Below, in pieces: positions 25,483 to 34,366 of a stretch of 64,000 bases of DNA (positions are counted from its first letter, which is position 1; each line of letters begins with the position of its first letter). Below the pieces are notes generated by a model that searched no databases, was not told the origin of the DNA, and saw only the letters and a program-made list of their open reading frames with translations. Location: positions 124,001 to 188,000 of the forward strand of contig CBDHHE010000001.1 of the NCBI GenBank assembly GCA_965263335.1, in the 5' to 3' direction. This DNA is from Thermohalobaculum sp965263335. Lineage in GTDB: Bacteria > Pseudomonadota > Alphaproteobacteria > Rhodobacterales > Rhodobacteraceae. A program made the translations under genes and the position numbers.

Positions 25483-26696
25483 CAGAGAACCTGGTCCAGC
25501 GCCTCGATCAGCCGATCAATCTCGGAAGGCTTTGTGTAGTGAAGGAAGGACAGCCGCAGCACCCCATGCTCCGGAGGCACGCCGACCGCCGAGACGACCC
25601 GGTCCGCATAGAATGTGCCGCCGCCCGCCATGATCCGGTGGTCGACCAGCGCATCTGCCAACGCCTCGCCGGGCTTGTCATGCACAACCGCGACTGTGGG
25701 CGCGCGGCCTCGCGCCATTGTCGGACCGATGAGGCGAACATCGTTCCGAGCCCGCAAGTAGTCGAGCAACGGCGCCGCAAGCACCTCTTCCTGGCGAGCG
25801 ATCAGGCCGCGCACGTCTGCCCAAGCGGCCTCTGGCCCGAAATGGTGATCGCGGAGGGCTTCCAGATAATCCACCATTCCGGCGAGTGCCGCGACTTGCG
25901 CGTGGTCTGGTCCTGCAGGTGTGAACCGGGCACTCACCTTGTCTTCGTTGAAGTAGTGCCCCTGGTGGGCAAACTGCTCGACGACATCGCGGCGCACGAC
26001 CATCACGCCCTGGTGTGGCCCGTGGGTCTTGTAGGCGGAGAAAAGATAGACATCCGCGCCAAGCTCGCCGACATCCGGTAACCCGTGCGGGGCACCCGAC
26101 ACCCCATCGACCATCGAGACGGCTCCTGCCTCCCGCACGATCGCGCAGATCCGTGCCACCGGATTTATTTCGCCCACGACGTTCGAGACATGCGGGAACG
26201 CCACCAGACGGGTCCGCTCGGACAAGAGGGCCTGAAGTGCCGAGGGATCGAGATGACCGGTGTCGGAATCGACCTGCCATTCGCGAATGACGGCTCCTTC
26301 TTGAGACAATCGCCTCCAGACTCCCGAGTTGGCTTCGTGGTCCTGGTCCGTGACGACGATCTCGTCTCCAGAGCGCAGCGTTCCGCGCAGCGCCTGGGCC
26401 AGAACATATGTGTTCTGGCTCGTAGACGGGCCCACATGCACCTCGTCTTCCTCGACGCCGAGAACGTCGGCCAGGCGTCGCTTGGCGTCATCCATGCGCT
26501 CGCCACCCTCCCGCGAGGCTGGAAACGCCCAATAGGGTTGGACCTTGAGACGGGTGTAGAAATCGGTCAGCCGGTCGACCACTTGCCGGCAGGGATAGGA
26601 TCCCCCTGCATTCTCAAAGAACGCCCAGTCCGCGAGGTCCGGCTGGGTGAAGGCGGGGAACTGCGCCCGCACGAAGTCAATGTCGAGGTCAGCCAT
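25482..26696 (-). CDS. Cysteine desulfurase-like class V aminotransferase
   Basis: A 404-residue PLP enzyme of the aminotransferase class V fold. The cofactor lysine is in FSAYKTHGPHQGV. VGPSTSQNTYVLA and DQDHEANSGVWRRL supply PLP phosphate and ring contacts. It resembles the cysteine desulfurase-like TIGR01976 group more than IscS or SufS: the usual catalytic Cys loop is not evident, so true desulfurase activity is doubtful. The start is the ATG at 26696, after GAGAAGGGGCATTCGAG. The stop overlaps rsmD. The substrate is unknown. Confidence 0.87.
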   Translation of the reverse strand: MADLDIDFVRAQFPAFTQPDLADWAFFENAGGSYPCRQVVDRLTDFYTRLKVQPYWAFPASREGGERMDDAKRRLADVLGVEEDEVHVGPSTSQNTYVLAQALRGTLRSGDEIVVTDQDHEANSGVWRRLSQEGAVIREWQVDSDTGHLDPSALQALLSERTRLVAFPHVSNVVGEINPVARICAIVREAGAVSMVDGVSGAPHGLPDVGELGADVYLFSAYKTHGPHQGVMVVRRDVVEQFAHQGHYFNEDKVSARFTPAGPDHAQVAALAGMVDYLEALRDHHFGPEAAWADVRGLIARQEEVLAAPLLDYLRARNDVRLIGPTMARGRAPTVAVVHDKPGEALADALVDHRIMAGGGTFYADRVVSAVGVPPEHGVLRLSFLHYTKPSEIDRLIEALDQVL

Positions 26697-26875
26697 CTCG
26701 AATGCCCCTTCTCGTCAAATCCGCATCCGGGGCGCGCCTGCCAGTAGAGTTCGCCCCAACTCCTCGGCAGGTCTTCCAACCAAGCCGGCGCACGACACTT
26801 GTGGCACACCGGCAGCCCGCATACAGCACGCGAACGTCGCTCGCCTAGTTCAGAGCCCCTGTAAGGTCAAGCCGT

Positions 26876-27868
26876 TCACGCGTTAACGTCGATCACGACC
26901 CTGCCCTTGACCTGCCCTTTCAGGATCGCGGGCCCAAGGTCATGCAGATCGGCAAGCGTGGCCTCGGAGGTCAGCGCATCGAGCTTGTCGAGTGGCAGCT
27001 CACGGGCGATCCTGCCCCACGCCACCGTCCGTGCGGCCTGAGGCTGCATCACCGAGTCGATGCCCAGCAGATTGACGCCGCGCAGAAGGAACGGGATCAC
27101 GGTTGCCGGCAGTTTCGGCCCGCCGGCCAAACCCACGGCCGCAACCGACGTGCCATACTTCATCTGTGTCAGCACGCGCGCGAGCATGCTTCCGCCGACA
27201 GCATCGACACAGCCAGCCCATTCCTCTGTTTCCAGCGGACGGCTCGGCGGCTCGGCCAGATCCTCGCGCGGCACGATGCGGGATGCGCCAAGATCGGTCA
27301 GATACTCGGCCGTCTCGGGACGCCCGGTGACCGCCGCAACCTCGTAACCAAGCGCGCCAAGGAGCGCGACTGCGACAGACCCGACACCGCCCGCGGCGCC
27401 CGTGACCAACACCGGGCCGGAAGCTGGTGTCATGCCGTGGTTCTCGAGCGCCATCACGGCGAGCATAGATGTGAAACCCGCTGTCCCGACGGCCATCGCC
27501 TGGCGCGGGCTGAGCCCGCTCGGCAGACGGGTCAACCAATCCCCCTTCACCCGCGCCTTCTGGGAATAGCCACCCCACCAGACCTCGCCGACGCGCCAGC
27601 CCGTGAGCACCACGCTGTCCCCCGGCTGGAAGGCGTCGTTTTGCGAACTTTCCACAGTACCGGCAAAGTCAATGCCCGGTATGTGAGGGAACTTCCGGAC
27701 CAGTCCTCCAGTGCCCGTGATGCAGAGCCCGTCCTTGTAGTTCAGCGTTGAATACGCGATCGAGACCGTCACATCTCCATCGGGCAACTGGTCTTCGCTC
27801 ATCGATGTGATCTTTTGGCTGACAGTGCCTTCATCGTCTTTCTCGACCAGAAATGCGTTAAAGGGCAT
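26876..27868 (-). CDS. acuI: Acrylyl-CoA reductase AcuI-type MDR oxidoreductase
   Basis: A 330-residue zinc-free medium-chain reductase that reduces acryloyl-CoA to propanoyl-CoA with NADPH, as in DMSP and 3-hydroxypropionate catabolism. The N-terminus MPFNAFLVEKDDEGTV, the ADH-like NYKDGLCITG and GIDFAGTVE, and the nucleotide motif GAAGGVGSVAVALLG match the YhdH/AcuI family closely. The ATG at 27868 has GAGGAG upstream. It is divergent from a FadR-type GntR regulator, and a regulator-like palindrome lies between them. No dddL/dddD or acuK gene is in the window, so the physiological source of acryloyl-CoA is unknown. Confidence 0.92.
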   Translation of the reverse strand: MPFNAFLVEKDDEGTVSQKITSMSEDQLPDGDVTVSIAYSTLNYKDGLCITGTGGLVRKFPHIPGIDFAGTVESSQNDAFQPGDSVVLTGWRVGEVWWGGYSQKARVKGDWLTRLPSGLSPRQAMAVGTAGFTSMLAVMALENHGMTPASGPVLVTGAAGGVGSVAVALLGALGYEVAAVTGRPETAEYLTDLGASRIVPREDLAEPPSRPLETEEWAGCVDAVGGSMLARVLTQMKYGTSVAAVGLAGGPKLPATVIPFLLRGVNLLGIDSVMQPQAARTVAWGRIARELPLDKLDALTSEATLADLHDLGPAILKGQVKGRVVIDVNA

Positions 27869-27932
27869 GCGTTTTCTCCTCAGAACGGTATGGTCTGGAC
27901 GGGTTTTCAGCCTGTAGAGGTGAGTTAGACAA

Positions 27933-27943
27933 TTGTCAGACAA
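27933..27943. promoter_or_regulatory. FadR-type palindrome between acuI and GntR regulator
   Basis: TTGTC-A-GACAA is an 11-base perfect inverted repeat 65 bases upstream of acuI and 65 bases upstream of the regulator start. It has the same geometry as the E. coli FadR operator core (TGGTMCGACCA). An overlapping palindrome GACAATTGTC is at 27928-27937. It is a strong candidate operator for the adjacent GntR/FadR-type protein, controlling both genes. Confidence 0.55.
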
Positions 27944-28007
27944 CCGGATTGATGACAAGACCAAAACGTCGATAACGTTCCAGTCGGAGAATCAGAAGGG
28001 CCCGTCG

Positions 28008-28751
28008 ATGACGAGCACGGAAAGCGCGCAACGCAACGGCAATGCCGATCGCGAGATCGCAGCACAGCTGCGCGAAGCCATTCTCGACGGCACATTGGCG
28101 GTCGAGCAGCGCCTTCCGGGAGAGCAGGAACTCGCAGCACGCTTCGGCGTCTCCAGACCAACCGTGCGCGAAGCCCTCAAGCGTCTGGCTGCCCAGAACC
28201 TGATCCACACACGTCGCGGCGCATCCGGCGGCAGCTTCGTCAACCGGATCACATGGTCGGAGGCGCACGAACAACTCGTCACGACTGCGACGTTCCTGGT
28301 GAGCATGACCCCGATCGAGGCCGAGCAGGTGGCCGAGGCTCGTTTGGCAATGTTGTCAAGCTGCGTGCCGCTGGCCGTCGAGCGGCGTACGGCCGGTCAC
28401 ATCGCCGGTATGCGGGCTGAAATCGACATCCAACGCGACCCGAACACCTGCGACATCGGCTTCTGTGCGTCTGACGTGCGGTTCCACCGCATCTTCGCGG
28501 ACAGCGCCTCCAACCCATTACTGTCGTTTCAGATGGCGGGGGTGATCGAAGCCATCCAGCCACTTTTGAACATGATCACCTACAGGGACCGGGACAGAGC
28601 TGCGATCGTCGACGGCCACGAACGAATCTGTAACGCGCTCGAAGCGCGGGATGCTGCTGCCCTCACGGATCGCCTGGCACTGCTTTGCGAAGAGATCGCC
28701 CGCCTCGTCCGGGACTCTCAAGCGCGCCGACGGGCGCGGGGCCGGAGCTGA
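28008..28751 (+). CDS. GntR family, FadR-type transcriptional regulator
   Basis: A 247-residue regulator with an N-terminal winged helix (about 15-80; LPGEQELAARFGVSRPTVRE is the recognition region) and a helical FCD/FadR-C effector domain (about 95-235). The last residues are Arg-rich. The ATG at 28008 has GAAGGG 8 bases upstream; the longer TTG start at 27933 would fall inside the palindrome and is less likely. It is divergent from acuI and 10 bases upstream of the DUF2182 gene, so it may control both. The likely ligand is an acyl-CoA or organic acid, inferred from the family and acuI. Confidence 0.92.
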   Translation: MTSTESAQRNGNADREIAAQLREAILDGTLAVEQRLPGEQELAARFGVSRPTVREALKRLAAQNLIHTRRGASGGSFVNRITWSEAHEQLVTTATFLVSMTPIEAEQVAEARLAMLSSCVPLAVERRTAGHIAGMRAEIDIQRDPNTCDIGFCASDVRFHRIFADSASNPLLSFQMAGVIEAIQPLLNMITYRDRDRAAIVDGHERICNALEARDAAALTDRLALLCEEIARLVRDSQARRRARGRS

Positions 28752-28761
28752 GGCCCATAGG

Positions 28762-29544
28762 ATGTTCGGTCTGTCCGTCACACGCGCCCACATCACCGAA
28801 CCCCGGGTCCTCACCCTCGGAGGGATCGGGCTTCTGGCATTGGCGTCCTGGCTGATCCTCATCGAACTCTCCGAGGCCAACCCCGCCGGTATCCTGGCGA
28901 GACTGTCCGAGTTGTGTGGCGCGATCGGGGGCGATGTCGCACCGATGGACCTACCGCTGCTGGGCATGATCTGGCTGCTCATGGCATCAGCGATGATGCT
29001 GCCAACGGCAGCGCCGACGGTTGAACTGTATGTCCGCCTGACAGCTCGCCTGGAGCAGCACCGGTTCGGTCACATCGCGGCGTTCATTTCGGGCTACCTG
29101 TTGGCATGGACCGGATTTGGCGTGACGGCGGCGCTTGCGCAGGTGGCGATCTGGTCGGCGATCGACAGCACGTCCGGCATGCCGGCAACCATCATCGCGA
29201 TTGTTCTGCTTGCCGCAGCCGGTGCCTATCAGTTCTCACGGTTGAAGACAGCCTGCCTGGCGCTTTGTCACAACCCGATGATGTTCTTCATGAGCCGTTG
29301 GCGCGAGGGCCTTCCGGGAACGCTGCGGCTCGGGTTCGAACACGGTGTGATCTGCATAGGCTGCTGCTGGGGGCTGATGTTGCTCATGTTCGCGACCGGC
29401 AGCATGAACCTGCTCTGGATGGCCGCGCTCGGCCTGGTGATGCTCATCGAAAAGCTGCTGCCGGACCCCGTTCTCTCGCGCCGGGCCATCGGCGCATCAT
29501 TGCTCTTGGCTGCGGCGGGTCTGTCCGCTGCCGCCTTCGGATAG
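28762..29544 (+). CDS. DUF2182 family membrane protein
   Basis: A 260-residue polytopic membrane protein with about seven hydrophobic helices. The family hallmarks are the MMLPTAAP motif in a helix and HGVICIGCCWGLMLLMF, where the His and paired Cys suggest metal binding (the family has been described as predicted metal-binding membrane proteins). Its biochemical function is unproven. The ATG at 28762 is 10 bases after the GntR stop, and the DUF1326 gene starts 16 bases after its own stop. I recall DUF2182 and DUF1326 genes occurring as neighbours in many genomes. Confidence 0.88.
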   Translation: MFGLSVTRAHITEPRVLTLGGIGLLALASWLILIELSEANPAGILARLSELCGAIGGDVAPMDLPLLGMIWLLMASAMMLPTAAPTVELYVRLTARLEQHRFGHIAAFISGYLLAWTGFGVTAALAQVAIWSAIDSTSGMPATIIAIVLLAAAGAYQFSRLKTACLALCHNPMMFFMSRWREGLPGTLRLGFEHGVICIGCCWGLMLLMFATGSMNLLWMAALGLVMLIEKLLPDPVLSRRAIGASLLLAAAGLSAAAFG

Positions 29545-29560
29545 GACGACAGGAGGGCCT

Positions 29561-30193
29561 ATGCTCGACACCCCTGACACAAAAATCAGCAAATGGGCCA
29601 TCGAGGGCGAGCTGGTGCTCAACTGCAATTGCACCGTGTTCTGCCCGTGCGTGGTCAGCCTGGGCGACCACGCCCCGACCGAGGGGTCGTGCAAGGCCTG
29701 GCTGGCGGTGAGGATAGACGACGGCCATTGGGGACGCACCAGCCTCGACGGATTGCTCGTTGCCATGATGCTCGAGATTCCGGGGAAGATGGGTGAGGGC
29801 AACTGGAAGGCTGCGACCTACATCGATCAGCGCGCCAATCATAAGCAGTTCGCCGCGCTCGAGAAGATCTTCGGCGGCCAGGCCAAAGGCACCACCGGCC
29901 TTTTCAGACTGCTCGTATCGGAAAGTCTCGGGGTGTCCAGCGAGGACATCGGCTATCGGACCGAAGGCAACATCCGCCACGTCAACGTCGGCAAGAAGGT
30001 GGCCGCTTCGGTCCAGCCCGTCGAGGGTGCCGACCCGGCGAAGGAACTGGTGGTGACCAATACAAAGTACTGGATGGGCCCTGACATCACCGTTGCGCGC
30101 GCCCTGAAGAGCAAGGTGCGTGACTTCGGACGGGTCTGGAACTTTGACGGCCGGTCCTCCGAGATATGTCAGATCGCCTGGTCAGGACCATGA
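29561..30193 (+). CDS. DUF1326 domain protein
   Basis: A 210-residue soluble protein, no signal peptide, with a DUF1326 domain. Near residue 22 it has a cysteine cluster CNCTVFCPC, which looks suited to binding a soft metal such as copper or zinc. The rest is a mixed alpha/beta domain of unknown function. The start ATG at 29561 has AGGAGGGCC upstream. It is sandwiched between DUF2182 (16 bases upstream) and an unknown gene whose ATG overlaps its stop, so the three form an operon. Confidence 0.88.
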   Translation: MLDTPDTKISKWAIEGELVLNCNCTVFCPCVVSLGDHAPTEGSCKAWLAVRIDDGHWGRTSLDGLLVAMMLEIPGKMGEGNWKAATYIDQRANHKQFAALEKIFGGQAKGTTGLFRLLVSESLGVSSEDIGYRTEGNIRHVNVGKKVAASVQPVEGADPAKELVVTNTKYWMGPDITVARALKSKVRDFGRVWNFDGRSSEICQIAWSGP

Positions 30194-30831
30194 ACATGTC
30201 GCACATGCGCGGCACACTCGGTCGTCTGCCCCACGAGCGCGTGCCCCACGGAATCGGTCACAATCAAGGGCCACCGCTGGATCCCGGCGCAAGTTGGCGC
30301 CGCCATGTCTGGAAGCGCGCGCGCAAAGCCCTGCTGCCACGCCTCCCGCTCGAGGTTGTGCGCCGGCGGATCACACGTGCGCGCGAACTCGGGCTGGAGT
30401 ACCCGCAATACGCGTCGATCCTGCTGGGGACCGGGCGCGACATTGTCGCCTTTCTGTTCACCGACGATGGCCTGGGGCTGCGTCTGTCGAAATCGCTCGA
30501 GATGCCCGAACCCGTTGTGGCGAAACTCGCTGGGCTGAGACGGACGGACCGTCTCTTGATGACGGCCCCCGAGCTTACCGAGCTCGCAGGCTGTTCACTC
30601 GACGCATTTCGCACAGCTCACAAATTCGCCGCACACGGCCCGACGCCGAAGGAGCCCGCGAGTTATGCCGACGGGCGGCAAGCCATCCGGGCGATTCTGG
30701 ACCCCATGCGGCTTCCGGGCGATGTCGTGGTGATGGTCGGCGCACGCACCGAAGAGCGAAACTGGGCCGATGCAGCGAAACTCGCAGCATTCCTTCCGGC
30801 CGACCGCTATTTCGCTACGGTGTCAAGATAG
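30190..30831 (+). CDS. Hypothetical protein with N-terminal GIGHNQGPPL motif
   Basis: I do not recognise this 213-residue protein beyond one motif. The N-terminal region carries HGIGHNQGPPLD, a short motif (GxGHNxGPP) seen in otherwise unrelated alphaproteobacterial proteins. The rest is rich in Arg, Leu and Ala, with no signal peptide or clear membrane segment. The ATG at 30190 overlaps the DUF1326 stop (ATGA), which argues for a real coupled gene. Its 3' end overlaps the convergent isomerase gene by 25 bases. No function is proposed. Confidence 0.75.
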   Translation: MNMSHMRGTLGRLPHERVPHGIGHNQGPPLDPGASWRRHVWKRARKALLPRLPLEVVRRRITRARELGLEYPQYASILLGTGRDIVAFLFTDDGLGLRLSKSLEMPEPVVAKLAGLRRTDRLLMTAPELTELAGCSLDAFRTAHKFAAHGPTPKEPASYADGRQAIRAILDPMRLPGDVVVMVGARTEERNWADAAKLAAFLPADRYFATVSR

Positions 30832-31403
30832 CGGTCCAAGTAGCTCAACCGGTCCTGGCCCCAGAAGCGCTCGTCGCCGACGATATAGAACGGTGCTCCA
30901 AAGACACCCGCGGCCAGCGCCTTCTCTGCGCTGGCCGCGTAGACTGGCAACGCATCGTCGATGCCCGACGCGAGGGCCTGAGCATCCTCGCCCGCCTCTT
31001 TCAGCACAGCGGCGATGACACCGGCGTCAGCGATGTCACGCTCCTCTGCCCAGCAAGCCGACATGAAGCCGCGCGCCACGGCGCCGGCGTCGCCCCCCTT
31101 CGCAGCAACCGCAATCACGGCGCCGGACGCGCGTGTTGCATCCGTCGGCCAGTGCGCCGGGTGAAGATTGATCGGCAAACCCGCACCGTCCGCCAGCCGC
31201 ACCAGATCCTGCAGACGATAGGCTTGACGCGACGGATGGCGCTTGGGCACAGGGACACCGCCACTTTCGGCCATGACGGCCATGAAATCTGTTGCATGGT
31301 AGGAGATTTGGACGCCATGACGCGCCGCAATCTCCTCGAGCCGGTCTCCGGCCAGATAGGAGAACGGGCTCAGCAGGCTGAAGTAATAGTCAATCGTCAC
31401 CAT
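30807..31403 (-). CDS. 2-hydroxychromene-2-carboxylate isomerase family (DsbA-like) protein
   Basis: A 198-residue thioredoxin-fold protein of the DsbA/kappa-GST family. Members such as NahD use glutathione to isomerise 2-hydroxychromene-2-carboxylate. The N-terminal DYYFSLLSPFSYLAGDRL has the SP-x-SYL pattern where the Ser replaces the redox Cys. GVFGAPFYIVGDERFWGQDR near the C-terminus is diagnostic. No other naphthalene genes are present, so it more likely acts on another glutathione-linked substrate. The ATG at 31403 was chosen because the longer reading adds a non-family N-terminus. Its 3' end overlaps the preceding plus-strand gene. Confidence 0.9.
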   Translation of the reverse strand: MVTIDYYFSLLSPFSYLAGDRLEEIAARHGVQISYHATDFMAVMAESGGVPVPKRHPSRQAYRLQDLVRLADGAGLPINLHPAHWPTDATRASGAVIAVAAKGGDAGAVARGFMSACWAEERDIADAGVIAAVLKEAGEDAQALASGIDDALPVYAASAEKALAAGVFGAPFYIVGDERFWGQDRLSYLDRYLDTVAK

Positions 31404-31510
31404 CGTGCTCGCTCCCACAATCACAGCTGCCCGCATCATTCTGCGAGTTCCGGCACTTTGCAAGCCGACTTCCGCGCTGTAATCAGGCGCCGGATACTGA
31501 GGGGATATGA

Positions 31511-32527
31511 ATGAAGATCGACGACACGATGCACCTGATCTCGGGCAACGCCAACCTGCCGCTAGCGGAAGGCATTGTGCGGCGCATCTCGCTTCACCAA
31601 GGACGCAAGGTCAACCTGACGGGCGCACGCGTTGAGCGGTTCAACGACTCGGAGATATTCGTCGAGATATTCGACAATGTCCGCGGCCAGGACGTCTTTG
31701 TGATCCAGCCGACGTCCAGCCCGGCAAACGACAATCTGATGGAACTGCTGATCATCACCGACGCCTTGAAGCGCGCCTCGGCGAGCCGGATCGCGGCGGT
31801 CATGCCGTATTTCGGCTACGCCCGGCAGGATCGGAAAACCGCTGGTCGTACACCGATTTCGGCCAAGCTTGTCGCCGACCTGATCCAGCAGGCTGGCGCC
31901 ACACAGGTCCTCACGATGGACCTGCACGCGGGCCAGATCCAAGGCTTCTTCAACATTCCGACGGACAACCTCTACGCAGCCCCGGTTTTTGCCCTCGATA
32001 TCCGGCACAACATGGAAGACCTTGATAGCGTCACGGTCGTCTCGCCCGACGTCGGAGGTGTGCTGCGCGCACGCGATCTCGCCAAGAGAATCGGCGCGGG
32101 CCTGGCCATCGTCGACAAGCGTCGTGTCAAAGCCGGCGAAGTCGAATCGATGACGGTGATCGGCGAGGTCGAGGGCCGCACCTGTGTCATTCTCGATGAC
32201 ATCTGTGACACTGCGGGGACGCTCTGCCGCGCGGCCGAGCTTCTGATGGACAAGGGTGCAGCCGAGGTTCACGCCTATATCAGCCACGGCGTTCTCTCAG
32301 ATCCCGCGGTCGAGCGGGTTACCAACTCGGTGCTCAAATCCCTTGTGATCACCGACTCGATTCAGCCCACTGAGAAAGTCAAAGCCGCCGCCAACATCCG
32401 CGTTGTGACCGTCGCACCGCTGTTCGCGCAAGCCATCGTCAACGTGAACAACGACACCTCGGTCTCATCACTGTTTGACGAGGAAATGCTGGGACCGCTC
32501 TACGAAGCGAACTACGGTCTGGGCTGA
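31511..32527 (+). CDS. prs: Ribose-phosphate pyrophosphokinase
   Basis: A 338-residue PRPP synthetase that makes 5-phosphoribosyl diphosphate from ribose 5-phosphate and ATP for nucleotide, His and Trp synthesis. Family landmarks are ERFNDSEIFVEI, PYFGYARQDRK, the flag-loop-adjacent MDLHAGQIQGFF and the PRPP-binding loop VILDDICDTAGT. Length is slightly longer than the usual 310-320 residues because of the N-terminus. The start ATG at 31511 has GAGGGG upstream. It is an isolated housekeeping gene here, flanked by genes on the opposite strand. Confidence 0.97.
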   Translation: MKIDDTMHLISGNANLPLAEGIVRRISLHQGRKVNLTGARVERFNDSEIFVEIFDNVRGQDVFVIQPTSSPANDNLMELLIITDALKRASASRIAAVMPYFGYARQDRKTAGRTPISAKLVADLIQQAGATQVLTMDLHAGQIQGFFNIPTDNLYAAPVFALDIRHNMEDLDSVTVVSPDVGGVLRARDLAKRIGAGLAIVDKRRVKAGEVESMTVIGEVEGRTCVILDDICDTAGTLCRAAELLMDKGAAEVHAYISHGVLSDPAVERVTNSVLKSLVITDSIQPTEKVKAAANIRVVTVAPLFAQAIVNVNNDTSVSSLFDEEMLGPLYEANYGLG

Positions 32528-32583
32528 GACAGCAGGTACCGTATCACGCTGCAGGTTTGGGGAGCGTCGGACTGATCAGCGCT

Positions 32584-33891
32584 TCACAGAACCGTAAAGT
32601 AGGCGACGATAGCACCGCACTGGCGCAAGTCATCACCTGTCTTGGCTCTGGTATAGAACCGCTGTTCGTGTCCCCGCTCTGTCAGATCAAGCGTGATGCT
32701 GAAGGGATCGCCCTCTGCCGGCGTACCGGCGAGTGGCACAACCTCGAGGTCGACTTCATTTCCTGATCGCTCGGCGGACAAGGCGAACGAGCGGCCAAGA
32801 GTGGAAACGGCTGTAGATGCGGCCACGCCTCCCGCGAACGAGAGATTCACGGGGTCTCTAAACTGCTCTGGAGCGCACATCGACCATGTGCTTCCCGCGT
32901 AGTCGATCGAGAACGACAGCTGAAGACTGTCAGAATTGTCGTCAGGGCCAATCACTCTTTGCACGCGTTCCGGCGCGACCGGCTCTCCACGCGCAATCCG
33001 AAGCTGACGATCTGCCGTCCTGGCGTGCGGGCTGTCGGCATAGAGTGACAGGAACAGCTCTAAGTATTCTTCGTTGCCGGTGCCATCAATGGCCTTCCAG
33101 AGGTGCGTGTCGGCCTCCACGCCCACAGTCTTTGTTTCCACGGGCAGCGCGGGCTCGAAAACAAAGTCCCGGGTCAAAGACGAGCTGTCCCAGGGCATCT
33201 GAACGCCGTCGGTCGCGCTCAGCACATCCAGGCGGACCTTCTTGAAAATCTGCTCGATCGGAAGGCCAGGCATCCGGATCGCGCGCGCCAAAGCGGATGT
33301 GTAGGGGCTGTGAGGCCCGGTCCCGTCTGCAGCAAGATCGCCGGGCGCCGTCGAATAGGCAATGAAACTGCCGTGCGGTGCGCGCATCTGGGCGAGACCG
33401 CTGCGCGCGGAGCGGAAACTGCGTGAGAACGGATTGTTCCGGCACGCATCCAGAATCACGATGTTCATACCGCCTTCGTTCGACGCCATTTGGCGCATCA
33501 CCCAACCGACATCGATGGCAAACAACTCCAGCTCGGATTCGTCTCGAACGTCGGAGCCAATCGGCGCGAGAAAGTTTCGCCCCGCGTGCTGCACCCCGTG
33601 GCCGGCAAAGTAAAAGAGTGCCACGGTGTCCCGACCGGCTTGGCGCAACGTTCGACCGAACTCGGCGACCGCGCGCTTCATCGTTGCTTGATCAGCCTCG
33701 CGGACCAACGTTACGTCAAAGCCCACATCGGACAGCGACGCCGCCATCAAGCGCGCATCATTCGGAGCGTTCTTGAGCTTGCCGGCCGCGCCGTAGTCAC
33801 CATTGCCAATGACAAGCGCAATCCGGGCTTCTGCCAAGGCGAACTGCGGTAGCGCCAAGACCGAGATCAGAAGTGCAATCGCCAGTCGCAT
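32584..33891 (-). CDS. Secreted caspase-like (C14) protein
   Basis: A 435-residue exported protein: signal peptide MRLAIALLISVLALPQFALA, then a caspase fold (about 22-255). The dyad is intact: His98 in FAGHGVQ and Cys150 in LDACRNNP. The C-terminal 170 residues are a beta-rich, low-similarity region without a recognisable domain. It closely parallels the first caspase-like gene of the window in its catalytic part (same spacing of the dyad) but lacks the Pro/Glu linker and peptidoglycan-binding-like part. ATG 33891 is chosen because the signal peptide starts there. Periplasmic location is likely; the substrate is unknown. Confidence 0.9.
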   Translation of the reverse strand: MRLAIALLISVLALPQFALAEARIALVIGNGDYGAAGKLKNAPNDARLMAASLSDVGFDVTLVREADQATMKRAVAEFGRTLRQAGRDTVALFYFAGHGVQHAGRNFLAPIGSDVRDESELELFAIDVGWVMRQMASNEGGMNIVILDACRNNPFSRSFRSARSGLAQMRAPHGSFIAYSTAPGDLAADGTGPHSPYTSALARAIRMPGLPIEQIFKKVRLDVLSATDGVQMPWDSSSLTRDFVFEPALPVETKTVGVEADTHLWKAIDGTGNEEYLELFLSLYADSPHARTADRQLRIARGEPVAPERVQRVIGPDDNSDSLQLSFSIDYAGSTWSMCAPEQFRDPVNLSFAGGVAASTAVSTLGRSFALSAERSGNEVDLEVVPLAGTPAEGDPFSITLDLTERGHEQRFYTRAKTGDDLRQCGAIVAYFTVL

Positions 33892-34115
33892 AAGGGTGTT
33901 CCCAAGGCCACAAGGGGATTCGAAACCACAACCTTGAATGACAGTAACACACACCCGACTGCAGCCTTGCAAGGAATACCCGCCTCGCCTATACACTCGC
34001 CCTCGCGGCAGCGGTGCTATCGTGCGTCATGTTCGGCTGTGAGCCGCGGCGCAACCGCCAACGCCGTTGATCAGAGACACACCGCGCACAGCGATGGCGC
34101 GATCAGGAGCGATCA

Positions 34116-34337
34116 ATGAAGAGCGACATTCATCCGGAGTATCATGTCATCGATGTCAAGATGACCGATGGATCGACCGTGCAAATGCGAACGACTTGGG
34201 GAAGCGAGGGCGACACGCTCCAGCTCGAAATCGATCCCAGCGCGCACCCGGCATGGACCGGCGGATCGCAGCGCCTTATGGACACCGGCGGTCGGGTCTC
34301 GCGCTTCAAGAAAAAGTTCGAAGGCTTCGGTTTCTGA
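34116..34337 (+). CDS. rpmE: 50S ribosomal protein L31 (zinc-free form)
   Basis: A 73-residue ribosomal protein L31. MKSDIHPEYHVIDVKMTDGS and HPAWTGG...GRVSRFKKKF are typical. It lacks the Cys residues of the zinc-binding form, as is usual in alphaproteobacteria. The start ATG at 34116 follows GGAGCGATCA. A strong hairpin lies 30 bases after the stop. It is a monocistronic unit followed by mipZ. Confidence 0.95.
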   Translation: MKSDIHPEYHVIDVKMTDGSTVQMRTTWGSEGDTLQLEIDPSAHPAWTGGSQRLMDTGGRVSRFKKKFEGFGF

Positions 34338-34366
34338 TCGGACCGTTTTCTTGCGGACGGCAGTAA

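Noticed and set aside
33975..34068. Short frame reading like a lipoprotein signal peptide (TLALAAAVLSCVMFGCEP)
   Set aside because: No ATG, GTG or TTG between the upstream stop and the hydrophobic stretch, so it cannot be initiated in a normal way.
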